DNA from: Rossellomorea vietnamensis
GTDB taxonomy: Bacteria > Bacillota > Bacilli > Bacillales > Bacillaceae_B
Direction: 5' to 3'
DNA: 64,000 nt
Assembly: GCF_001305855.1 (NCBI RefSeq)
Contig: NZ_LIXZ01000005.1
Location: 84,490 to 148,489, forward strand
Shown here: positions 17,481 to 26,085 of the stretch, piece by piece
Layout of the letters: the number at the start of each line of letters is the position of its first letter
How positions within the stretch are numbered: position 1 is the stretch's first letter
Notes under the pieces: generated by a model
What the model was told of the DNA's origin: nothing
The model's input: the letters and a program-made list of their open reading frames with translations, nothing else
The model's database searches: none
Position numbers and translations under genes: made by a program

Positions 17481-17511
17481 AATGGGAACTGGCATTGGCG
17501 GTTCCCATTTT
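17481..17511 (+). terminator. Hairpin between the dioxygenase and TauE genes
   Basis: AATGGGAAC (17481-17489) pairs with GTTCCCATT (17501-17509) and runs into TTTT. Since the exporter starts only 22 bases later, it may attenuate rather than end transcription. Confidence 0.7.
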
Positions 17512-17532
17512 ACTAGAAAAGGAGGGCTCACA

Positions 17533-18309
17533 ATGGATTTGGCATTTATCATAACAATTTTCCTCATCGGCTTTGTCGGTTCTTATATTTCAGGAATGGT
17601 TGGAATCGGAGGAAGTATCATTAAATATCCAATGCTCTTATATATACCGCCTTTGTTGGGAGTAGCTACATTTTCCGCTCATGAGGTTTCCGGCATCAGT
17701 GCCGTTCAGGTGTTCTTTGCAACGCTTGGCGGAGTATGGGCATACCGCAAAGGGGGCTACCTGAATAAATCACTCATTACGTATATGGGGGTAAGTATAT
17801 TAATCGGTAGTTTCATTGGTGGATATGGCTCGAAATTCATGAGTGAAGCGGGAATTAACATCGTGTATGGTATTCTTGCTCTCATTGCAGCCATCATGAT
17901 GTTCATTCCTAAAAAAGGTATAGATGATGTGAAGCTGGAGGATGTTTCTTTTAATAAATGGCTCGCTGCCATACTTGCCCTCATCGTGGGTGTAGGTGCA
18001 GGTATTGTTGGTGCAGCAGGTGCCTTTCTATTAGTTCCGATCATGCTTGTCGTGCTGAAAATACCGACCAGAATGACAATTGCTTCCTCTCTTGCCATTA
18101 CGTTGATTTCTTCCATCGGTTCAACTGTTGGAAAAATCACCACCGGGCAAGTGGATTACCTGCCAGCCATGATCATGGTAGTAGCAAGTCTGATTGCCTC
18201 TCCACTCGGAGCGATGGCAGGAAAGAAAATGAATACTAAGATTCTTCAAATGATTTTAGCGATATTAATTCTTGGAACAGCGATTAAAATATGGATTGAT
18301 ATCTTATAA
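17533..18309 (+). CDS. TauE/SafE family sulfite/sulfur-anion exporter
   Basis: The 258-residue membrane protein has about eight hydrophobic helices and the repeated TauE glycine signatures ([21 protein letters not shown] early, [21 protein letters not shown] in the second half). Such proteins export sulfite, sulfoacetate or related anions. Next to a persulfide dioxygenase it probably removes sulfite or thiosulfate made there. It resembles YrkJ. The ATG at 17533 follows AAAAGGAGGGC; the longer open frame runs through the hairpin and is rejected. Confidence 0.87.
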   Translation: MDLAFIITIFLIGFVGSYISGMVGIGGSIIKYPMLLYIPPLLGVATFSAHEVSGISAVQVFFATLGGVWAYRKGGYLNKSLITYMGVSILIGSFIGGYGSKFMSEAGINIVYGILALIAAIMMFIPKKGIDDVKLEDVSFNKWLAAILALIVGVGAGIVGAAGAFLLVPIMLVVLKIPTRMTIASSLAITLISSIGSTVGKITTGQVDYLPAMIMVVASLIASPLGAMAGKKMNTKILQMILAILILGTAIKIWIDIL

Positions 18310-18315
18310 TATGCT

Positions 18316-18386
18316 GCTTAGCACTATGAATCATGACTCTTCTCACATAAAGAAGGATTATGGTGCATAGAGCTAAGCTTTTTTTT
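18316..18386 (+). terminator. Probable terminator of the sulfur operon
   Basis: GCTTAGC-x-CTATG (from 18316) pairs with the complementary arm ending GCTAAGC (18378), one mismatch, with eight T after it. The loop is long and holds a smaller hairpin. The rest of the 18310-18542 gap shows no gene. Confidence 0.65.
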
Positions 18387-18542
18387 ATGATATTGTATCA
18401 CATGAGGCTTGTAACTTTCTTAAAGTCTCTTTCGTCTAAATAATAGAGAGAAATAAGACTCTGGATGGATGACCTTATCCGTGGGGATCAGTACAATGTA
18501 TTGAGTTAAGATTTATCCATCTTGAAAAAAGGGAGATTACAC

Positions 18543-19463
18543 ATGAAAAAGCTTATTAGTATCATCTTACTATGTTCATTAATGGTTAGCGGACTTCAAC
18601 CGGCACTCGCCGCAGATAATGATAAAGCAAGCATTAATGAAAAATTCGGACTGCCCATCGTTGTATATGGCGAAACTCTTTCCAGCCAGCAAAAAAAAGA
18701 GGTTCAAAAGCAATTGGGTATGGATGAAGGTACAGAAGTGGAAGAGTTTACGGCCACGGGTGAAGATCTTGTGAAATATATTGAAGGAGAAAACAGGAAC
18801 GCCCGCATGTTTTCTTCAGCCATGATCACTCGTAAGGAAAAGGGTGAAGGATTGAAGGTGAATATTGTGACACCTGAGAATATTACGGAAGTTACCAGTT
18901 CCATGTATTCCAATGCGCTTTTAACAGCAGGTGTTGAAAATGCAGTAGTGGATGTTGCCTCTCCGGTAAAGGTTAGCGGTCATTCTGCATTAGTGGGTAT
19001 TTATAAAGCGTATGATGTGAGTGGAGAGAAGCTTGATACCGTTCGAATGGAAGTGGCCAATGAGGAGTTATCAGTTGCAACCGAACTGGCGAAAGAATCC
19101 GGCATTGATAAGGAAGAAGTCAGTAAACTGTTAACCGAGATCAAGAAGGAAATTGCCGAACAAGATCCTGCGACAAAAGAGGAAGTCGAGAAGATCGTTG
19201 AAGAAAAGCTTCAATCTTTGAACATTGAATTAAGTCCAGAGGATCGTCAGTTATTGATTGATCTATTTGAAAAAATGAGATCCCTTGATATTAATTTTGA
19301 CAATGTCCAACAACAGCTGGATGATTTAACGAAGGATATCCAAACGACGATTAAGGATATTGTGAACGATGAAGGGTTCGGACAGAAAGTGTCGGATTTC
19401 TTCACCGGGTTAATAGAGGCTATTAAAAATTTCTTTAAATCCATCAAAAATTTATTAGGATAA
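18543..19463 (+). CDS. DUF1002 secreted protein
   Basis: The 306-residue product starts with a Sec signal peptide (MKKLISIILLCSLMVSGLQPALA, cleavage near residue 23) and continues with the DUF1002 pattern, e.g. LPIVVYGETLSSQQK and SVATELAKESGIDKEEV. The C-terminal part is acidic and helical with possible coiled coil (EKMRSLDINFDNVQQQLDDLTKDI) and an amphipathic end rich in Lys and Phe. The function of DUF1002 is unknown. Start chosen at the ATG after GGGAG; a TTG seven codons earlier is also in frame. Confidence 0.82.
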   Translation: MKKLISIILLCSLMVSGLQPALAADNDKASINEKFGLPIVVYGETLSSQQKKEVQKQLGMDEGTEVEEFTATGEDLVKYIEGENRNARMFSSAMITRKEKGEGLKVNIVTPENITEVTSSMYSNALLTAGVENAVVDVASPVKVSGHSALVGIYKAYDVSGEKLDTVRMEVANEELSVATELAKESGIDKEEVSKLLTEIKKEIAEQDPATKEEVEKIVEEKLQSLNIELSPEDRQLLIDLFEKMRSLDINFDNVQQQLDDLTKDIQTTIKDIVNDEGFGQKVSDFFTGLIEAIKNFFKSIKNLLG

Positions 19464-19472
19464 GCCAATAAT

Positions 19473-19503
19473 AAAAGACTGAGTCACTCTGACTCAGTCT
19501 TTT
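19473..19503. terminator. Bidirectional terminator between convergent genes
   Basis: AAAAGACTGAGTC (19473-19485) pairs perfectly with GACTCAGTCTTTT (19491-19503). A- and T-runs on both sides let it serve the DUF1002 gene and the histidine kinase gene. Confidence 0.92.
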
Positions 19504-20905
19504 ATAATTCAAGTAATGGAAACCTTAGATAAACAGTCGTTCCATTGCCTTCTTCACTTTCAATGGAAAAGGAACCTTTATGCTTGTGCATGATTTCCTT
19601 GGCGATGGATATACCGAGCCCATATCCGCCGGTGTTTCTTGTCCTCGACAGATCAGATCTGAAGAATCGTTCTCCTATTTGTGATAGTGAGTCTCCCGGG
19701 ATTCCAATCCCATCATCCTTTATCTTCACAACGGCCATACCATCTTTCTCAAAGGAGTAGATGGAGATAGAGGTTCTTTCCGGGGAATATTTCAGGGCAT
19801 TGTCCAGAATATTGTAAAATACCTGCATCACCCGGTTTGGATCCCCGTTAATGATGGATTCCTCATTTAAAGTATGTTTAATTTCTATATGCTTCAATTC
19901 TGCTTGAGGGCGGATCAAGGTTAAAGAGTCCATAATGAATTGGGAGAGCACCATCGGTTCAATATCCAATGAGAAAGCAGCATCTTCCAACTTATTCAAT
20001 TCAAGTAGCTCTGTAATTAATTTTTGCATCCGGACAGACTCTTTTTGAATCAGGTGTAAGCTTTTTTCTATTTCCTCCGGGTTTGTTTGAACCCGGTCAG
20101 TCAATGCTTTTGCATAACCACCGATGTACGTGAGGGGTGTCCTTAATTCATGGGCGACATTGGAAAGGAATTGCCTTTTTCGATCCTCCTGGTGTTGTAG
20201 ACTATCAACCATACTGTTGAATGTCAGTGCCAGTTCAGCCATTTCATCTTTAGTGGTGACCTCCAGACGCTCCGTAAAGTTTCCGTTGGCCACTTGATTA
20301 GAGAACCTTTGCATTTCCCTGACAGGCTTGAACAAGGAGTCCAATGAAGACTGAATGATCAAGAATAGCACGAAATAAAACATCACCCCTGCCAGTATTA
20401 AGATGGGGATGCCTTTGCTGAAGACTTCTGTCATTTCAGCAAGAGGGATGTAAATGAACAAATATCCCTTTAACTTATCTTCATTCATAAGAGGAAAGAC
20501 GGCTCCTAACACTTTCCGTTTGAACTCGTCGACATATCCTTCTTTCATCACATGATTGCCGCTTGCGAGTTCTTTAATGTCTTTACTATTGATGAGGGGC
20601 TGTTGATCAATTAGAAAAGGGAAGCTCTTTCCCAGTTGATCAAGGTTTTCAACCACCGATACTTCATAGGGTGAGATGACGTTATACCATAGAATCTTGT
20701 CTTTGATATTTCCGCTAACATCCCCATAATGATAGTGGGCTGCGGTCCTCTGCCCCTGGTAAAGAAGAGAATCCTTCACGGTACCTATATAAAGGTCTTT
20801 GTAGAGGTAATGAATGAAAAGAAAGGAAAAGACAATCGTTAAAAATAAGCTGCTTAACAACAGGATTGAAACTTTTTTACTGAGAGTAAGGTTTATGTTT
20901 TTCAA
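19502..20905 (-). CDS. Sensor histidine kinase (HAMP-containing)
   Basis: The 467-residue protein has a first membrane helix (about residues 12-32), an extracellular sensor domain of about 130 residues, a second helix (about 165-187), a HAMP linker (FKPVREMQRFSNQVANGNF), the phosphoacceptor motif FLSNVAHELRTPLTYIGGYA, and an ATPase with N box NILDNALKYSPE, G1 DDGIGIPG and G2 GGYGLGISI. It phosphorylates the response regulator encoded just upstream; the start ATG overlaps that gene's stop. The signal is unknown. Confidence 0.92.
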   Translation of the reverse strand: MKNINLTLSKKVSILLLSSLFLTIVFSFLFIHYLYKDLYIGTVKDSLLYQGQRTAAHYHYGDVSGNIKDKILWYNVISPYEVSVVENLDQLGKSFPFLIDQQPLINSKDIKELASGNHVMKEGYVDEFKRKVLGAVFPLMNEDKLKGYLFIYIPLAEMTEVFSKGIPILILAGVMFYFVLFLIIQSSLDSLFKPVREMQRFSNQVANGNFTERLEVTTKDEMAELALTFNSMVDSLQHQEDRKRQFLSNVAHELRTPLTYIGGYAKALTDRVQTNPEEIEKSLHLIQKESVRMQKLITELLELNKLEDAAFSLDIEPMVLSQFIMDSLTLIRPQAELKHIEIKHTLNEESIINGDPNRVMQVFYNILDNALKYSPERTSISIYSFEKDGMAVVKIKDDGIGIPGDSLSQIGERFFRSDLSRTRNTGGYGLGISIAKEIMHKHKGSFSIESEEGNGTTVYLRFPLLEL

Positions 20906-21591
20906 AGAGATCCCTCGAATTTATAACCAAGTCCCCAGACCGTTTCAATCAACTGCCCGTAATGTTTTAATTTCAGCCGTAATGTTTTTATATGGGTATC
21001 AACCGTCCGGTCACTTCCCTCGTAGTCTCTTCCCCATACTTGATCGAGAAGCTGATCCCTTTTATACACTCGTCCTTGATTCCGTGCGAGAAATAAGAAA
21101 AGTTCATATTCCTTTAAAGTCAACCGGGGAGAAAGATCACCGACAGACACGGTCCTGGATGCTAAATTAAATGAAACCGGCCCAAACCTTTCAACCATGG
21201 AGCGTGTCTGAACGCCATATGATCTTCTTAGAATGGTTTCAATGCGTGCCACAAGTTCATCTGCGTTGAAGGGTTTCACCATATAATCATCGCTTCCAAG
21301 TTTAAGACCCTTCACCTTGTCCAGGTCATCGCTCTTGGCAGAAAGGAATATGAAAGGAATTTGACTGTTCTCCCTCACTTCTTCAAGTAATCGGAAACCA
21401 TCCATGAATGGCATCATAATATCCACAATCATCAGATCGACATGTGTTTTATTCAATTGATCAAGAGCAGCCAAACCGTTCTCTGCTTCTATACAGAAAT
21501 AATTTTCCCTGTTTAAATACAATGTGACCAGTTGTCTCATTTCCGGTTCATCATCTACAATCAGTACATTCCATTTTTTCATCATCTTCAC
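20902..21591 (-). CDS. OmpR/PhoB family response regulator
   Basis: The 229-residue protein has a receiver domain (VLIVDDEPEMRQLV, phosphoacceptor Asp in LMIVDIMMPFMDG, Lys in YMVKPFNADEL) and a C-terminal winged helix (GRDYEGSDRTVDTHIKTLRLKLK). It is cotranscribed with the kinase at 19502 through a 4-base overlap. It is divergent from the Gly/Pro/Tyr-rich gene at 21649, which could be a target, but no repeat operator is obvious in the short gap. Confidence 0.93.
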   Translation of the reverse strand: MKMMKKWNVLIVDDEPEMRQLVTLYLNRENYFCIEAENGLAALDQLNKTHVDLMIVDIMMPFMDGFRLLEEVRENSQIPFIFLSAKSDDLDKVKGLKLGSDDYMVKPFNADELVARIETILRRSYGVQTRSMVERFGPVSFNLASRTVSVGDLSPRLTLKEYELFLFLARNQGRVYKRDQLLDQVWGRDYEGSDRTVDTHIKTLRLKLKHYGQLIETVWGLGYKFEGSL

Positions 21592-21648
21592 ACCCAGCCT
21601 TATGACATAGAAATTTTTGTAATAGGCTAATAAAGAGGAGTGACGAAC

Positions 21649-22023
21649 ATGTATGAGAGGAGTACTATATATAGAAAGAATTTAATGACCTTATTTAATC
21701 CAGGCTCATTCCCTAACCTTGGGAGCGGAGGGGATTATCTTAGTGGGCCACAGGGATATGGCCCGGTGGGAGTTCAAAACACACCATATATTCAAGGGCC
21801 GTATGCCCCCCCACCGCAGATGTACGGTCCACAGGGCTATCCGCCACCAGGATACCCTCAGGCGGGGTTTGGTCCTGGCCCCTATGGTCCGGCAGGTGGT
21901 TATGGGTATGGTATAAACCCCATCGGAGCAGGATTAATTGGGCTTGGCTTAGGGTTTCTCGGGGGTCAGCTCGTGAACACCCCGTTTAAAGGTCCCCATA
22001 AGCGCTACTATTATTATTGGTAA
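21649..22023 (+). CDS. Gly/Pro/Tyr-rich protein of unknown function
   Basis: The 124-residue product has a basic N-terminus, a middle rich in GYGP/PQGYPPPGYP-like repeats, a Gly-rich hydrophobic stretch (INPIGAGLIGLGLGFLGGQLV, about 90-110) and an aromatic end (RYYYYW). Such compositions occur in spore-coat and surface proteins of Bacillus, but I do not recognise a family. The ATG at 21649 is preferred since GAGGAG (21635-21640) overlaps the upstream GTG. It has its own terminator. Confidence 0.7.
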   Translation: MYERSTIYRKNLMTLFNPGSFPNLGSGGDYLSGPQGYGPVGVQNTPYIQGPYAPPPQMYGPQGYPPPGYPQAGFGPGPYGPAGGYGYGINPIGAGLIGLGLGFLGGQLVNTPFKGPHKRYYYYW

Positions 22024-22030
22024 ATAGATC

Positions 22031-22061
22031 AAACCGACTCATCTTATTGAGTCGGTTTTTT
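22031..22061 (+). terminator. Intrinsic terminator of the Gly/Pro/Tyr-rich gene
   Basis: AAACCGACTC (22031-22040) pairs with GAGTCGGTTT (22049-22058), then T to 22061. Confidence 0.92.
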
Positions 22062-22121
22062 AAATTGTTCCCGTCCAATTTAATACTATAATAAAACGAT
22101 AGTTCTCTTTCTTGACATTAT

Positions 22122-22150
22122 ACCTATAGGGGTATAATATAGAGATAGAA
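22122..22150 (+). promoter_or_regulatory. Promoter with CstR operator, second sulfur locus
   Basis: TTGACA (22122-22127) is followed by ATACCTATAGGGGTAT (22130-22145) and a -10 of TATAAT (22143-22148, 15-base spacer) or TAATAT (22145-22150, 17-base spacer). The operator fills the spacer as in the cstR and 39-kb promoters. Confidence 0.78.
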
Positions 22151-22196
22151 ATCAGTTTGACATTGTCACTACTTATCATGAAATGAGGTGCTTATA

Positions 22197-22559
22197 TTGG
22201 AATTTTTCGGATTAATCATGTTAGTTATACTTATTTATCTGTATGTATTGATCAAGAAACCAGGTAAAAATATCAAGCAAATGTCTACAAGTGAATTGAA
22301 GACAACTTTAGGAGATAAGAACAAGCTATTTATTGATGTACGTTCACCAGGGGAATTCAAACAAAGTCACATTAAACAATTTAAAAATATGCCGTTACAA
22401 TCGTTACATCAACCCGCTCATACTCTACCCAAAGACAAAGAAATCATTGTTATTTGTCAAAGTGGCATGAGGAGCGCAAATGCATGCAAACTTCTTACAA
22501 AGAAAGGATTCACCTCCGTAACAAACGTTAAGGGAGGAATGAATTCCTGGTCCCGTTAG
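22197..22559 (+). CDS. Membrane-anchored rhodanese
   Basis: The 120-residue protein has one N-terminal membrane helix (residues 3-19) and a rhodanese domain (about 30-120) with active-site C87 in VICQSGMRSANAC. The domain probably faces the cytoplasm, given KK after the helix. The start is TTG at 22197, 6 bases after GAGGTG. It opens the second sulfur locus under its own CstR operator and should move sulfane sulfur. Confidence 0.83.
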   Translation: MEFFGLIMLVILIYLYVLIKKPGKNIKQMSTSELKTTLGDKNKLFIDVRSPGEFKQSHIKQFKNMPLQSLHQPAHTLPKDKEIIVICQSGMRSANACKLLTKKGFTSVTNVKGGMNSWSR

Positions 22560-22596
22560 TTTGCGAAAAAACCATTTTTAAAAGGGAGGATTCTAT

Positions 22597-22893
22597 ATGA
22601 AAACGATTCTGAGCAATGAAGTAAACCGGAGATTATCGGCTGGGGGACAAGTTAATATCATCGATGTCCGAGAGGCGGCTGAAGTACGAAATGGGAAAAT
22701 CCCTACTAGTACTAATATTCCTTTAGGACTGCTGGAATTTCGTATGAATGAATTAGATAAGAAAAAAGATTACATCATTGTTTGTCAATCAGGTGGCAGA
22801 AGCAGCCGTGCCGCGAAATTTCTCGCTTATCACGGTTATGATGTCACCAATATGGAAGGCGGCATGCTTGCCTGGGAAGGGAAAGTCGAATAA
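22597..22893 (+). CDS. Single-domain rhodanese
   Basis: The 98-residue protein is one rhodanese domain with C63 in IVCQSGGRSSRA. It resembles the one at 39084 (shared IPLG...RMNELDK pattern). It lies 37 bases after the membrane rhodanese behind AAAGGGAGG, so it is in the same transcript. Confidence 0.88.
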   Translation: MKTILSNEVNRRLSAGGQVNIIDVREAAEVRNGKIPTSTNIPLGLLEFRMNELDKKKDYIIVCQSGGRSSRAAKFLAYHGYDVTNMEGGMLAWEGKVE

Positions 22894-22937
22894 CCCTTTT
22901 CCTTTCAACCCTTTTTGTTTTGATTCCGCTACATTTA

Positions 22938-22953
22938 ATACCCCTATAGGTTT
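22938..22953 (+). promoter_or_regulatory. CstR operator before the second dioxygenase gene
   Basis: ATACCCCTATAGGTTT matches the left half and the GG of the right half of the operator motif. It lies in the 128-base gap before the gene at 23022. A clear -35/-10 pair is less obvious here. Confidence 0.55.
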
Positions 22954-23021
22954 AAAGTTTGAATTTAAGGATAATGTATATACGAAGAGAAAACAATAAA
23001 GATAAGGGAGGAACATATGTT

Positions 23022-24149
23022 ATGACTACTACAGTGAAAAATTTGACAGCAGGGGAACTTACCCAAAAAATCATGAATGGAGACAGAATGTTCATTCTGG
23101 ATGTTCGTCCCAAAGACGCCTTTGACGATTGGAAAGTGGAAGGGGAAAACGTTACGATCATCAATAAACCCTTTTCAGAGTTGAAAGATAATCTGGAATC
23201 GGTAAAATCCATTTTACCAGACAATGAATCCGTTTATGTCATTTGCGCAAAAGGAAATTCTTCGACCAAAACCGCTGAGATGCTGGCTGGTGCAGGAATG
23301 AATAATATATATTCTGTTGAAGGCGGTATGCAGGCATGGAGCGAATACCTTGAGCCTGTTAAAATCGGTGATGTGTCTGGGGGTGTCCTTTACCAATTCA
23401 TACGGATAGGAAAAGGATGCTTATCTTATGCGATTGTATCCAAAGGCGAGGTTGCGTTCATTGATCCCAGTCGTCTGATCGAGCCTTATAAGAAGTTCGT
23501 TCAACATCATGATTTATCAGTAAAAGCAGTACTGGATACTCATCTCCATGCAGATCACATTTCCGGTGGTCGATCCTTAAGCAAAGAATTTGATGCACCA
23601 TATTATTTACCACCTAAAGATGCCGAAGAAGTTCAATACACCTACAAAGAAGTTAAGGATGAAACAGACATTAAGGTGGGGGATACAGTGATCGAAGCAG
23701 TCTACTCCCCAGGTCATACGATCGGAAGTACCTCTTTTATTGTCGATCGGCATTATTTACTCACTGGTGACATTCTATTTATTGATTCCATCGGGAGACC
23801 TGATTTAGCCGGTAAAGCAGAAGACTGGGTAGGTGACTTGCGGGAAACATTGTATTCAAGATATAAAAACCTTAACAATGATTTAATTGTCTTGCCAGCT
23901 CACTATATGTCGATAGATGAAATGAATGATGATGGTTCAATCTCACATCGTCTGAGTGATTTGTATGAAGAGAATCATGGTTTGAACATTGAGGATGAAG
24001 ATGAATTCAGAAAAACGGTCACAGAAAACCTTCCTCCACAGCCAAACAGCTATGAGAAGATCCGTGAAACGAATATGGGTAAAATCAATCCTGATGAAGA
24101 TGAAAAACGTGAAATGGAAACTGGCCCAAATAGATGCGCCGTGCGCTGA
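23022..24149 (+). CDS. Rhodanese-persulfide dioxygenase fusion (CstB/YrkH-like), copy 2
   Basis: Also 375 residues and collinear with the copy at 16327: rhodanese C75 in VICAKGNSS, conserved C133 in GKGCLSY, iron motif [11 protein letters not shown] (H174, H176, D178, H179), and a near-identical C-terminus (GPNRCAVR). The ATG at 23022 follows AAGGGAGGAA; the open frame extends 21 codons upstream without support. All catalytic residues are kept in both copies, so both should be active; different expression or substrate is possible. Confidence 0.9.
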   Translation: MTTTVKNLTAGELTQKIMNGDRMFILDVRPKDAFDDWKVEGENVTIINKPFSELKDNLESVKSILPDNESVYVICAKGNSSTKTAEMLAGAGMNNIYSVEGGMQAWSEYLEPVKIGDVSGGVLYQFIRIGKGCLSYAIVSKGEVAFIDPSRLIEPYKKFVQHHDLSVKAVLDTHLHADHISGGRSLSKEFDAPYYLPPKDAEEVQYTYKEVKDETDIKVGDTVIEAVYSPGHTIGSTSFIVDRHYLLTGDILFIDSIGRPDLAGKAEDWVGDLRETLYSRYKNLNNDLIVLPAHYMSIDEMNDDGSISHRLSDLYEENHGLNIEDEDEFRKTVTENLPPQPNSYEKIRETNMGKINPDEDEKREMETGPNRCAVR

Positions 24150-24177
24150 TTAAATTTATTAGGAAGTTTATAAAAAA

Positions 24178-24209
24178 GGCAAACATCCCAACTTAATGGG
24201 ATGTTTGCC
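24178..24209 (-). terminator. Strong hairpin with minus-strand terminator polarity
   Basis: A perfect 13-bp stem, GGCAAACATCCCA (24178-24190) with TGGGATGTTTGCC (24197-24209), is preceded by six A. Read on the minus strand it is a textbook terminator, yet both neighbours are plus-strand genes. Confidence 0.6.
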
Positions 24210-24239
24210 TGCATTGGTAGAATTGAGGAAGTGAACAGT

Positions 24240-24596
24240 ATGAAAGAAATAAATGAATCAAAGTATATACAGCAGCACCTGGCTAATGAACGAACGTTCC
24301 TGGCTTGGATCCGTACGGCCATTGCCATCATCGGAATTGGGTTTTTAACGACAAGCTTACATTTTAATTCCCTTCAAGGTAACACTCTTCAAGACCGGAT
24401 TGCCGCGGGAATAAGTGTGATTTCCATTTTCGTCGGGTTTGCCATCATCATTGGTTCTACCATAAATTATTACAGAACGAGAAGACATATCAACACACAA
24501 ACATTCGTGTCTGCTGATGTCTTTATCAAAATGATGACGATAGTGGCTACCATCGTTCTTTTACTTGTGACTGTTTATTTCTTTTCATTAAATTAA
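24240..24596 (+). CDS. DUF202 (YidH-type) membrane protein
   Basis: The 118-residue protein begins with the DUF202 signature HLANERTFLAWIRTAIAIIGIG and has three membrane helices (about 23-42, 56-76, 92-115). Function is unknown. The ATG at 24240 follows GAGGAAG; the longer frame runs into the hairpin. It ends at a bidirectional terminator. Confidence 0.85.
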   Translation: MKEINESKYIQQHLANERTFLAWIRTAIAIIGIGFLTTSLHFNSLQGNTLQDRIAAGISVISIFVGFAIIIGSTINYYRTRRHINTQTFVSADVFIKMMTIVATIVLLLVTVYFFSLN

Positions 24597-24642
24597 AAAA
24601 GCTGAACGCTAAAGGAAAAAATCCCTGCGTTCAGCTTTTTTT
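24595..24642. terminator. Bidirectional terminator
   Basis: GCTGAACGC (24601-24609) pairs with GCGTTCAGC (24627-24635), flanked by six A and seven T, between convergent genes. Confidence 0.9.
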
Positions 24643-24901
24643 AATCTTGTTTTTGCTCATTATAATATTGTACGGATGTCATTGCTCCTTCACTTACCAT
24701 GGAGTTGTCTTCTATATTAGAAGGATCCGGGTTTCCGCCTTTTTCAACGGGTAGATCTTCTTTTCTTCTCTTTTTGAACTTCGTAACCAATCCTTCTTTT
24801 ACATTATGCAGTTGATTACGTTTATCTTTCGATGATAGAATCCATCCAAGTGAACCAGCCGTAACGGTTGCACCAACAAGTAATGTTTTATTTACTTTCA
24901 T
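24641..24901 (-). CDS. Small protein with N-terminal membrane segment, unknown
   Basis: The 86-residue protein has a short hydrophobic N-terminus (TLLVGATVTAGSLGWILSS), a basic middle (KFKKRRKED) and an acidic, polar tail. It resembles small YtxH/YbyB-like proteins of Bacillus, but I cannot name the family. An AGGAG box lies upstream of the ATG. Confidence 0.65.
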   Translation of the reverse strand: MKVNKTLLVGATVTAGSLGWILSSKDKRNQLHNVKEGLVTKFKKRRKEDLPVEKGGNPDPSNIEDNSMVSEGAMTSVQYYNEQKQD

Positions 24902-25069
24902 TTTTATTCTCCTCCATTCAAGTGATTCGTTTATTTAGTATGCTCTATGTATTCCCGACGCACATGAATTTAAACATGGGGAGGGATGCCAAAATGATGA
25001 AGGAGTGGACAATCCTTTCAATCTGGACGAAAATAAACATGGATGGTAGACAAAGAGAGGATGGATGGA

Positions 25070-25951
25070 ATGAATGAATTGACGAAAGAAACTGTCATTG
25101 GGTTTATTGGAACAGGGGTAATGGGGAAAAGTATGGCTGGTCATATTCTTGAAGCAGGTTTTCCAGTGGTTATTTATAACCGTACGAAACATAAAGCCGC
25201 AGATCTCATCGATCGTGGTGCGAAATGGGCTGACACCTCAAAGGAGCTCGCTGAAGCTTCAGATATCGTTATTACAATCGTAGGGTACCCTTCAGATGTT
25301 GAAGAGATATACCTTGGGGATAAGGGCATACTGCGCTATTTGAAACAGGGATCGATTACCATTGATATGACCACTTCTTCTCCGACTCTGGCAAATGAAA
25401 TCTTTACCATTGGTAAGGAGAAAGGGATATCGACATTGGATGCTCCCGTTTCGGGAGGGGATATCGGAGCCAAAGAGGCCAGGCTTTCCGTTATGGTCGG
25501 AGGAGAAGAAAACACGTTCAATCTGGCAAAACCACTCTTAGAACTCATGGGTTCGAATGTAATCTACCAAGGGAAATCAGGAGCGGGGCAGCATACGAAG
25601 ATGTGTAACCAGATTACCATTGCTTCGAACATGATGGGAGTGAGTGAAGCATTACTTTACGCGAAGAAATCCGGTCTGAATCCTGAAAATGTACTGAAAA
25701 GCATTACATCAGGGGCAGCGGGAAGCTGGTCCCTCAGTAACCTGGTTCCCCGCATGATCGAGCAAGATTATGCTCCAGGGTTTTACGTTAAACATTTTAT
25801 CAAGGACCTTAAGATTGCCCTGGATTCAGCTAAAGAGATGGAACTCCGGACACCCGGTTTGGAACTGGCCCTCTCATTATACGAGCAGCTTGCTGCAGAA
25901 GGTGAAGAAGACAGTGGCACTCAATCATTAATTAAATTATTGGAAGATTAA
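25070..25951 (+). CDS. NAD(P)-dependent oxidoreductase, 3-hydroxyisobutyrate dehydrogenase family
   Basis: The 293-residue protein has the N-terminal Rossmann motif GFIGTGVMGKSMAGHI, the substrate motif APVSGGDIGAKEARLSVMVGG, and the catalytic Lys in GAGQHTKMCNQ, marking the beta-hydroxyacid dehydrogenase family (3-hydroxyisobutyrate, tartronate semialdehyde or related). The substrate cannot be told from sequence here. Three in-frame ATGs exist (25043, 25061, 25070); the last has the right spacing from GAGAGG. Confidence 0.88.
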   Translation: MNELTKETVIGFIGTGVMGKSMAGHILEAGFPVVIYNRTKHKAADLIDRGAKWADTSKELAEASDIVITIVGYPSDVEEIYLGDKGILRYLKQGSITIDMTTSSPTLANEIFTIGKEKGISTLDAPVSGGDIGAKEARLSVMVGGEENTFNLAKPLLELMGSNVIYQGKSGAGQHTKMCNQITIASNMMGVSEALLYAKKSGLNPENVLKSITSGAAGSWSLSNLVPRMIEQDYAPGFYVKHFIKDLKIALDSAKEMELRTPGLELALSLYEQLAAEGEEDSGTQSLIKLLED

Positions 25952-25959
25952 CATCTAAG

Positions 25960-25984
25960 ACTCCCTTTGAATGGGAGTTTTTTT
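25960..25984 (+). terminator. Intrinsic terminator
   Basis: ACTCCC (25960-25965) pairs with GGGAGT (25973-25978), followed by T to 25984. Confidence 0.85.
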
Positions 25985-26085
25985 ATAAGAGCGTGAAGTT
26001 CTGGTTCCCACTTCTCACATAATTCTCTTGAAACAGGGGAAGGATAAAGGGGGAATGTTAAAAATTCGAAAGAATGGTGAATCTC

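Noticed and set aside
24994-25077. 27-codon frame overlapping the start of the hydroxyisobutyrate dehydrogenase-like gene
   Set aside because: Polar, low-complexity product and poor spacing from GGGAGGG; it is more likely leader sequence.
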